DNA of 5,275 nucleotides, taken from assembly GCA_009786625.1 (NCBI GenBank), contig WQRT01000017.1, forward strand, positions 4,512-9,786. The letters are read 5' to 3'. The DNA is from Treponema sp. (GTDB lineage Bacteria > Spirochaetota > Spirochaetia > Treponematales > Breznakiellaceae). Below, piece after piece: positions 1-5,275 of this stretch. Within the stretch, counting starts at the first letter, position 1. The number at the start of each line of letters is the position of its first letter. The notes beneath the pieces are model-generated. The model searched no databases. It had not been told where the DNA came from and saw only the letters and a program-made list of their open reading frames with translations. The translations under genes were made by a program, and so were the position numbers.

Positions 1-1389
1 CCGATTGTAAAATCGGGTGATAGAGTGGAAAGGGCTGACGCGCTCGGCACAGTTCCGGAAGGATCGTTTACCCATTACATCATGGTACCTTTTAACCTGC
101 TCGGCTCTTACACAGTCTCGTGGATAAAAGACGGAGGCACCTATAAAATCACCGATACGATTGCGGAACTTAAAGACGAAAAAGGCACGGCAATCCCCGT
201 TAAAATGAGTTTCCGCTGGCCTGTAAAAAGAGCGGTTACCTGTTATGAAGAGAGGCTTAAACCTGTAGACCCGATGGTTACAAGGGTACGCCTTATAGAT
301 ACATTCTTCCCGGTCGCCCGCGGCGGCACTTATTGTATTCCGGGACCTTTCGGCGCCGGCAAGACAGTTCTTCAACAGATAACAAGCCGCTTCGCGGATG
401 TTGATATTGTAATAGTCGCGGCATGCGGTGAACGCGCAGGCGAAGTTGTAGAAACCCTTGTTGAGTTCCCCGAATTAAAAGATGAAAGAACAGGACGCTC
501 GCTCATGGAGCGCACTATTATAATCTGTAACACATCATCAATGCCTGTCGCGGCGCGTGAAGCGTCTGTTTACACTGCTGTAACTCTTGCCGAGTATTAC
601 AGGCAGATGGGTCTTCATGTCCTCCTTCTTGCGGACTCTACAAGCCGCTGGGCGCAGGCAATGCGCGAAATGTCAGGACGCCTTGAAGAAATCCCCGGCG
701 AAGAAGCGTTCCCCGCTTATATGGAATCGACAATCGCCAACTTCTACGAAAGAGCCGGTATCGTGCGCCTTCGCAGCGGCAAAATAGGTTCAATCACAAT
801 CGGCGGAACAGTAAGCCCCGCGGGTGGTAACTTTGAAGAACCTGTTACACAGGCGACACTTAAAGTTGTCGGCGCTTTCCACGGCCTTAGCCGCGAAAGA
901 TCAGACGCGCGTAAATTCCCCGCAATCCATCCTCTTGATTCATGGTCAAAATACAAGGGCATCATCGACAGTGAAAAAGTCGGTTACGCTCACGGCTTTA
1001 TGAGAAGAGGCACAGAAGTTGAGCAGATGATGAAGGTCGTAGGCGAAGAAGGAACAAGTAACGAAGACTACATCATCTATCTTAAAGGTGAACTTATCGA
1101 CTCTGTTTATTTCCAACAGAACTCATTCGACGCGGTTGACGCGGCGGTAAAACCGGAAAGACAGATATATATGTTCTCTAAACTGCTGGGCGTTCTTGCG
1201 ACGCAGTTCAAGTTTACAGACAAGAACGAGGCGCGTACATGGTTTAACAGGCTGCGCCAAAGATTCCTTGACTATAACGGCAGTGAATGGAAGAGCGACC
1301 GGTTTAATACTCTTGAAAATGAGATTTCAAAAGCTCTTGGCGAGCAGTCCAAAGGCATTGATAAAGCTGCCGAAAAATACCTGATTTAA
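1..1389 (+). CDS. atpA: V-type ATP synthase/ATPase catalytic subunit A (5' partial)
   Basis: Catalytic subunit of the cytoplasmic V1 head; it binds and hydrolyses (or makes) ATP at the A/B interfaces. The frame is open to base 1 and its first residues ([10 protein letters not shown]) already fit the family, so the true start lies upstream. 462 residues are present against a usual 580-600, so roughly 120-130 N-terminal residues are missing: the beta-barrel and part of the A-specific insert. Visible in the partial numbering are the Walker A loop GPFGAGKT (residues 115-122, bases 343-366), GER with the catalytic glutamate E144, the Walker B strand VLLLAD ending at D212 followed by STSRWAQA, the block [11 protein letters not shown], and a helical C-terminal domain. 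The catalytic residues are intact. The GERAGE form, where archaeal enzymes have GERGNE, resembles spirochaete A subunits as I recall them. atpB follows after 11 nt in the same operon. The family call is secure; the taxonomic leaning is inference. Confidence 0.97.
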   Translation, partial: PIVKSGDRVERADALGTVPEGSFTHYIMVPFNLLGSYTVSWIKDGGTYKITDTIAELKDEKGTAIPVKMSFRWPVKRAVTCYEERLKPVDPMVTRVRLIDTFFPVARGGTYCIPGPFGAGKTVLQQITSRFADVDIVIVAACGERAGEVVETLVEFPELKDERTGRSLMERTIIICNTSSMPVAAREASVYTAVTLAEYYRQMGLHVLLLADSTSRWAQAMREMSGRLEEIPGEEAFPAYMESTIANFYERAGIVRLRSGKIGSITIGGTVSPAGGNFEEPVTQATLKVVGAFHGLSRERSDARKFPAIHPLDSWSKYKGIIDSEKVGYAHGFMRRGTEVEQMMKVVGEEGTSNEDYIIYLKGELIDSVYFQQNSFDAVDAAVKPERQIYMFSKLLGVLATQFKFTDKNEARTWFNRLRQRFLDYNGSEWKSDRFNTLENEISKALGEQSKGIDKAAEKYLI

Positions 1390-1390
1390 C

Positions 1391-1396
1391 GAGGGA
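1391..1396 (+). promoter_or_regulatory. Shine-Dalgarno of atpB
   Basis: GAGGGA lies just after the atpA stop and 4 nt before the ATG at 1401 (6 nt from its GAGG core). It fits the start chosen for atpB. Most of the 11-nt gap is taken up by this site, leaving no room for a promoter or terminator. Confidence 0.75.
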
Positions 1397-1400
1397 AGAT

Positions 1401-2705
1401 ATGAATAAGGTTTACAGTAAAATAGAATCAATAACCGGAAGCGTAATTACGGTCAAAGCCGACGGCATTCGTTACGGAGATCTTGCCGAGGTAGATACGG
1501 TATTCGGAACATCACTCGCGGAAGTAAACAGGCTTCAGGGCGACACGGTGTCATTGCAGGTTTTCGCGGGCGGCAGAGGTATTTCAACAGGTGATACAGT
1601 CCGCTTTCTCGGCCGTCCAATGCAGGTTCCGTTTTCCGATAATCTGATGGGGCGCATTTTCTCAGGCTCAGGAAAACCGCGCGATAACGGTCCTGAACTC
1701 TACGAAAATAAAATCCCGATCGGCGGCCCTTCCGTTAATCCGTCGCAGCGTATTATCCCGCGCAACATGATCCGCACCGGCATCCCGATGATTGATCTTT
1801 TTAACACACTGGTCATATCTCAGAAACTGCCGATCTTCTCGGTTTCAGGCGAACCTTACAACGAACTTCTCGCGCGTATCGCGATGCAGGCGGAAGTCGA
1901 TGTAATCGTTCTTGGCGGCATGGGTTTGAAATACGATGACTACCTAAACTTTAAAGATACGCTGGAAAACGGCGGTGCGCTCGCTCACACAGTTATGTTT
2001 ATCCATACTGCAAGCGACCCGACAGTTGAATGTTTGATGATTCCCGATATGTCGCTTGCTGTCGCAGAACAGTTCGCGTTACAGGGTAAAGACGTTCTTG
2101 TGTTACTTACGGACATGACAAACTTCGCAGACGCGATGAAAGAAATATCGATCATTCAGGAACAGGTTCCGTCTAACCGCGGTTATCCGGGCGATCTTTA
2201 CAGCCAGCTTGCCAGCCGTTATGAAAAAGCGGTTGACTTTGAAACAGCAGGTTCCATTACAGTTCTCGGCGTAACTACAATGCCCGGCGATGATATTACG
2301 CATCCTGTTCCCGATAACACAGGCTATATTACGGAAGGTCAGTATTATTTAAAGAATGGGCGCATCGAGCCGTTTGGTTCGCTTTCGCGTCTTAAACAAC
2401 AGGTTAACGGTAAAACCAGAAAAGATCACCGCGCCCTTATGGACGGCATGATCAAACTTTATTCATCATTCCGGGACACGCTTGAGAAAAAGGCGATGGG
2501 TTTTATCATGACAAACTGGGATGAAAAATTATTAAGATACGGAGAACAGTTTGAATCCAGAATGATGGATCTTTCTGTAAATATCCCCCTTGAAAGAGCG
2601 CTTGATTTAGGTTGGGAGATTTTAAGCAACTGCTTTGAGCCTGAAGAAACAGGACTCCGCACGGAATTGATTTCGGAATTTTGGCCAAAGAATAACAAGG
2701 ATTAA
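1401..2705 (+). CDS. atpB: V-type ATP synthase/ATPase non-catalytic subunit B
   Basis: Non-catalytic partner of subunit A in the A3B3 head; it supplies residues to the catalytic site across the interface. At 434 residues it is complete and on the short side (archaeal and Thermus B subunits are about 460-480). It has an N-terminal beta-barrel (about 1-75), a nucleotide-fold domain and a helical C-terminus. As expected for B there is no true Walker A: the position holds SGEPYNE (residues 149-155), where archaeal forms have SGLPHNE. The block [19 protein letters not shown], then the [17 protein letters not shown] region, are clear family signatures. The GSLSRL motif carries R330, which by family knowledge is the arginine reaching into the neighbouring catalytic site. 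The ATG at 1401 has a good ribosome site and begins [13 protein letters not shown], the expected barrel start. atpD begins 2 nt after its stop (TAATAATG), so translational coupling is likely. Confidence 0.97.
   Translation: MNKVYSKIESITGSVITVKADGIRYGDLAEVDTVFGTSLAEVNRLQGDTVSLQVFAGGRGISTGDTVRFLGRPMQVPFSDNLMGRIFSGSGKPRDNGPELYENKIPIGGPSVNPSQRIIPRNMIRTGIPMIDLFNTLVISQKLPIFSVSGEPYNELLARIAMQAEVDVIVLGGMGLKYDDYLNFKDTLENGGALAHTVMFIHTASDPTVECLMIPDMSLAVAEQFALQGKDVLVLLTDMTNFADAMKEISIIQEQVPSNRGYPGDLYSQLASRYEKAVDFETAGSITVLGVTTMPGDDITHPVPDNTGYITEGQYYLKNGRIEPFGSLSRLKQQVNGKTRKDHRALMDGMIKLYSSFRDTLEKKAMGFIMTNWDEKLLRYGEQFESRMMDLSVNIPLERALDLGWEILSNCFEPEETGLRTELISEFWPKNNKD
2697..2701 (+). promoter_or_regulatory. 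Shine-Dalgarno of atpD
   Basis: AAGGA lies within the last codons of atpB, 6 nt before the ATG at 2708. It supports that start and means a ribosome finishing atpB passes over the initiation site of atpD. Confidence 0.65.
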
Positions 2706-2707
2706 TA

Positions 2708-3310
2708 ATGGCAAAAGTAAGGCTCACAAAAAACGAGCTTAAAAAACAAAAAGACGCTCTCAAAAGGTTCCAGCGTTACCTGCCTACCCTCATGCTGAAA
2801 AAGCAACAGCTTCAGGGTGAAATAAGGATAACGGAACTGCGCGTCAAAGAACTGCTTGTCGCGATTAATAATCTTGATGAAACATTTAAAACATGGATAG
2901 CGGTTTTTGGCGAAAAGGGAATCTTTACAGATGACATATTAAAAATAACAAGTTTAAAAACAGGCCGGGGAAATGTCGCCGGTGTTCCGATTCCGATTTT
3001 TGAAGGCGCCGAGTTTGAGATTGCTCATTACGATCTCGCTCACACTCCGATGTGGCTGGATAGAGCGGTTGAGTGCATGAAGGATGTTCTCCTTTTAAAA
3101 CTTGAAGCCGAGATAGTTGAAGAACAGAGAAGAAGGCTTGATAAGGAACTTCGCACAACAACACAGCGCGTAAATCTTTTTGAGAAAATAAAAATCCCTG
3201 AAACAAGAGGCAATATCAAAAAGATTCAAGTTTATCTTGGCGACCAGCAGACAGCTTCCGTTGTCAGGGGAAAAATTGCCAAAAGCGCAACGGCAAAGGC
3301 AGGCGGTTAA
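2708..3310 (+). CDS. atpD: V-type ATP synthase/ATPase central-stalk subunit D
   Basis: Rotor shaft that turns inside the A3B3 hexamer and passes torque to the membrane ring; functionally it corresponds to gamma of F-type enzymes. 200 residues, the normal family length. The N-terminal helix (about 1-70) opens MAKVRLTKNELKKQKDALK and is rich in Lys, Leu and Gln, as expected for the first strand of the long antiparallel coiled coil. A middle section (about 70-120) with VPIPIFEGAEFE forms the less helical head. The second long helix (about 118-170) leads into TTQRVNLFEKIKIPETRGNI (residues about 147-166), matching the family's RRVNALE...IP pattern. The C-terminus ends in a basic, Ala/Gly-rich tail. 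Identity rests on this pattern plus its place directly after A and B. There is no separate gene for the small subunit F next to it. Confidence 0.95.
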   Translation: MAKVRLTKNELKKQKDALKRFQRYLPTLMLKKQQLQGEIRITELRVKELLVAINNLDETFKTWIAVFGEKGIFTDDILKITSLKTGRGNVAGVPIPIFEGAEFEIAHYDLAHTPMWLDRAVECMKDVLLLKLEAEIVEEQRRRLDKELRTTTQRVNLFEKIKIPETRGNIKKIQVYLGDQQTASVVRGKIAKSATAKAGG

Positions 3311-3366
3311 TGAAATTGAACGCTTGTTTTATAAATGATGAACAGACAGGGAGGTACTCCTCGTGA
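3310..3366 (+). CDS. Possible 18-codon coupling peptide between atpD and atpI
   Basis: A tiny frame, MKLNACFINDEQTGRYSS, whose ATG shares its A with the atpD stop (TAATG) and whose TGA overlaps the GTG start of atpI (GTGA). Purine-rich AAAGG and AGGCGG (3295-3306) lie 10 and 3 nt before the ATG. It fills the only sizeable gap in the operon and runs across the atpI ribosome site. I recognise no homology, and the peptide itself may have no function. If translated, its likeliest role is to carry terminating ribosomes from atpD to the atpI start. It could equally be a chance frame: a 54-nt run without a stop is not rare. Confidence 0.35.
   Translation: MKLNACFINDEQTGRYSS
3349..3355 (+). promoter_or_regulatory. 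Strong Shine-Dalgarno of atpI, deciding a GTG start
   Basis: GGGAGGT is the strongest ribosome site in the window. It lies 7 nt before the GTG at 3363, but 19 nt before the ATG at 3375 and 37 nt before the ATG at 3393, so GTG is the preferred start. The resulting MILPMKKV also matches the MIVPMKKV-type opening common in this family. The site can pair with bases just downstream (see the hairpin at 3350-3362). Confidence 0.85.
3350..3362 (+). promoter_or_regulatory. Small hairpin over the atpI ribosome site
   Basis: GAGG (3351-3354) can pair with CCTC (3359-3362) around the loop TACT. In an alternative register GGAG (3350-3353) pairs with CTCC (3357-3360) around GTA. Either fold hides most of the atpI Shine-Dalgarno. 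The stem is only 4 bp, so its stability is modest. It may make atpI initiation depend on upstream ribosomes, or be incidental. Confidence 0.35.
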
Positions 3367-5275
3367 TTTTACCGATGAAGAAAGTCTGTATCATGGTACA
3401 GGAAAAATCCCGTGAAGACGCGCTTAAAAAATTAAGAGCTGTCGGGGTTGTCCATCTTGAAAAGAAAGAAGTATCTCTTGACGCAAACTCAAGTGCGCTT
3501 AAGCGGAAGACAAAATGCGAAGACGCGATGGGTTTAATTCAGGAATTCAAACTTCCAAAAAAGAAAAAATCGATTGATCCCGCGGGCGGGCCTGTCGGAC
3601 GCGAGCGCCGGCAAAAACACACCGGTATGCACAGAGGACGCCGCGCGACGGATGTTTTCGGTACAGACGAAGAAGCTCCGTATTCATTGGATGCCGTAAG
3701 GGCTGCCGTCAGGCCTTTTCTGCCTGATCTGCTGCTTGGTTTCGGCGATGAACGGAAAGAATTAAAAGAACAGGACTTTACATTAGGCCGTGAAATCGCC
3801 CGCATTGAAGAATGGGGGGACTTTGACCCGTCCACCGTTCAGGAAGTAATCACCTACGGTATTCCTGTGTATCTTTATGAAATATCTCCTGATGTTTTTT
3901 CAGGCATAGATAAGAACGCCAATTACATTAAATTGGCAGGTAAAAAAAACGTAGTGCGCCTGATTGTGTTCTACGAAAAATTGCAGGGTATAGTTCCGTT
4001 CGCGCTTCCTGAAAAATCTTTGACGATACTAAAAGCTGAACATGAAAAAATTGTTACAGACCTTAAAGCAATCGAGGAAAAACTAAGCAGATTCGCGGAT
4101 CGCCGTCCGGCGCTGAACAAAGACATGGCGAAAGTTTTATATGATCTGGAGTTTGAAACAGCTTCGGCTCACATGGAGAAAGTTACTGATATTCCGGCGG
4201 AAGCCGGGCTTTGCTGGCTTACAGGTTATGTGCCGCAGGAAGATGTCGAACGTCTGATAAAAGCAGTAAAAGATAACGCATGGGGCATTTCATTTGATGA
4301 TCCTCCAAAAGCTGACGAGAGAATTCCGACCAAACTAAAAAATAACAAGCTTGTTGATCTGTTAAAACCTGTGACAGGCTTCCTTGAGATAGTACCGGGT
4401 TACAGGGAAGTTGATATTTCGCCTATTTTCCTTTTCTTCTTCTGTATCTTCTTCAGCATGATCTACGGAGATGCGGGTTACGGTTTAATCTTTGTGGCTA
4501 TGGGGCTTGCGGGTGTTATTTCCACGATTGCAAGGAAAAAGAAAATGCCCTTAGCTTTTCCCATGCTGCTGTTACTTGGAACGTGTAATACGATTTGGGG
4601 TGTTCTCACTTGCGCGTGGTTTGGGATGTCCTATGAAATATTACCTGAGTTTTTAAGAGATATTTCGCTGTCGTATATATCGCTGGCTAAAACGGATCAG
4701 GTTATGGTTAATCAGAACCTGCAAATTTTCTGCTTCACTCTGGGTTTGGTACATTTGTCGGTGGCGCATATTGTCAATATGATCCGCGCCAAATCTCTTA
4801 GAATACTAGGGGAACTAGGCAGCATCATGATGCTCTTGGGTATGTACAATGTCGTTTTAATGCTCATTGTAAGTAACGATGTAAGAAGCATTCCGCTTCA
4901 TCCTTATGCAATCCATGTAATCGGCGGCGGATGGTTATTGAACTTCCTGTTCGGCGCGTATGTGACAGGTATGGGGCAGGCGATTAAATCGAGCTTGGGG
5001 AATATAATGTCTGTAATACTTGGAGTTGTAAGTATTTTCTCGGATATTATGTCATATATCAGGCTTTGGGCAGTCGGGCTTGCCGGAGCGGCGATTGCGG
5101 GAACTGTAAATTTACTGGCAGGTCCAATGCTGAGCGGTTTCATGATTTTTGCGGGAGTGACGCTGTTGATTTTTGGACATGGTATGATTTTGGTACTAAA
5201 CGTATTATCGGTGCTTGTTCACGGGGTACGTCTTAATACATTGGAATTTTCGGGGCATGTAGGTCTTGCCTGGTC
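3363..5275 (+). CDS. atpI: V-type ATP synthase/ATPase membrane stator subunit I (3' partial)
   Basis: Subunit I (the eukaryotic a subunit) anchors the peripheral stalks and forms the ion half-channels beside the c-ring. 637 complete codons are visible and the frame is open at the window end; the last residues (LNTLEFSGHVGLAW) are close to the usual C-terminus, so perhaps a dozen or so residues are missing. The N-terminal cytosolic part (1-353) starts MILPMKKV and contains a basic segment (65-99), WGDFDP (from 151), a coiled-coil stretch (about 220-260), GYVPQ (from 288) and PTKLKNNK (from 322). The membrane part begins near P354 and shows about eight hydrophobic segments, including MIYGDAGYGL after the first. 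R567 in SYIRLWA and R623 in GVRLNTLEF match the two channel arginines of this family (yeast R735 and R799). The GTG start is set by the ribosome site. The membrane half uses more TTG, ATA and CTA codons than atpA and atpB. The c-ring gene atpK is expected next. Confidence 0.95.
   Translation, partial: MILPMKKVCIMVQEKSREDALKKLRAVGVVHLEKKEVSLDANSSALKRKTKCEDAMGLIQEFKLPKKKKSIDPAGGPVGRERRQKHTGMHRGRRATDVFGTDEEAPYSLDAVRAAVRPFLPDLLLGFGDERKELKEQDFTLGREIARIEEWGDFDPSTVQEVITYGIPVYLYEISPDVFSGIDKNANYIKLAGKKNVVRLIVFYEKLQGIVPFALPEKSLTILKAEHEKIVTDLKAIEEKLSRFADRRPALNKDMAKVLYDLEFETASAHMEKVTDIPAEAGLCWLTGYVPQEDVERLIKAVKDNAWGISFDDPPKADERIPTKLKNNKLVDLLKPVTGFLEIVPGYREVDISPIFLFFFCIFFSMIYGDAGYGLIFVAMGLAGVISTIARKKKMPLAFPMLLLLGTCNTIWGVLTCAWFGMSYEILPEFLRDISLSYISLAKTDQVMVNQNLQIFCFTLGLVHLSVAHIVNMIRAKSLRILGELGSIMMLLGMYNVVLMLIVSNDVRSIPLHPYAIHVIGGGWLLNFLFGAYVTGMGQAIKSSLGNIMSVILGVVSIFSDIMSYIRLWAVGLAGAAIAGTVNLLAGPMLSGFMIFAGVTLLIFGHGMILVLNVLSVLVHGVRLNTLEFSGHVGLAW

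Noticed and set aside
25..27. GTG as the start codon of subunit A
   Set aside because: The frame stays open to base 1 and the residues before it (PIVKSGDR) continue the family sequence. A start here would remove the N-terminal barrel, so this is an internal valine codon of a gene cut by the window edge.
587..787. Shifted + strand frame inside atpA (and another at 1196-1384)
   Set aside because: Both overlap conserved coding sequence of subunit A in another frame and show no family features.
744..965. Antisense open frame within atpA
   Set aside because: It lies opposite clearly conserved catalytic-subunit sequence, has no recognisable product or ribosome site, and is best explained as a by-product of codon use. 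The same holds for antisense frames at 2103-2303, 2459-2763, 2925-3206, 3539-3835 and 4904-5143.
2728..2734. A AAA AAC heptamers in phase at 2728-2734 (atpD) and 3944-3950 (atpI)
   Set aside because: They come from Lys-Asn codon pairs in lysine-rich proteins, and I saw no stimulatory element beside them; A AAA AAC is also less slippery in bacteria. Their presence lowers confidence in the A AAA AAG site at 3557 as well.
3311..3362. Internal promoter for atpI in the D-I gap
   Set aside because: The gap is only 52 nt and shows no convincing -35/-10 pair; TTTTATAAAT at 3328-3337 is AT-rich but I see no well-spaced -35 partner for it.
3375..3395. ATG at 3375 or 3393 as the atpI start
   Set aside because: Both lie too far (19 and 37 nt) from the strong ribosome site, and the GTG start gives the family-like opening MILPMKKV.
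3579..3586. Palindrome CCCGCGGG
   Set aside because: It has no loop, lies within codons for Pro-Ala-Gly-Gly, and is not followed by a T run, so it is neither a terminator nor a clear operator.

Overview
The window is the core of one V-type (A/V-type) ATPase operon, read entirely on the + strand. It holds four genes in the order A, B, D, I: the catalytic subunit A (its 5' end lies before base 1), the non-catalytic subunit B, the central-stalk subunit D, and the membrane stator subunit I (its 3' end lies past base 5275). Coding sequence fills almost the whole window. The gaps are 11 nt (A-B), 2 nt (B-D) and 52 nt (D-I), with no terminator or promoter visible inside, so a single transcript is expected.

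The gene order, with I directly after D, and the protein style (a short B subunit of 434 residues, GERAGE instead of the archaeal GERGNE in subunit A, and a D subunit beginning MAKVRLTKNE) point to the reduced bacterial V-ATPase operons of spirochaetes, most likely a Treponema-like organism. Related operons occur in Chlamydia and Bacteroidetes. This assignment rests on recalled family features, not on a search. Moderate base composition argues against low-GC spirochaetes such as Borrelia or Brachyspira.

Together, A and B form the alternating hexamer that makes or hydrolyses ATP, D is the shaft turning inside it, and I holds the stator and carries the ion half-channels against the c-ring. Subunit E is normally encoded upstream and the c-ring subunit K downstream; neither is in the window. 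The catalytic motifs of A, the LSR arginine of B and both channel arginines of I are intact, so the machine looks functional.

The least ordinary part is the D-I junction. An 18-codon frame starts on the atpD stop (TAATG) and ends on the atpI start (GTGA). It runs through a strong Shine-Dalgarno that can fold into a small hairpin, a plausible translational-coupling device. Subunit I also carries an arginine/lysine-rich segment near its N-terminus, preceded by an in-phase A AAA AAG heptamer. I see no previously undescribed system; apart from these points this is housekeeping bioenergetics.
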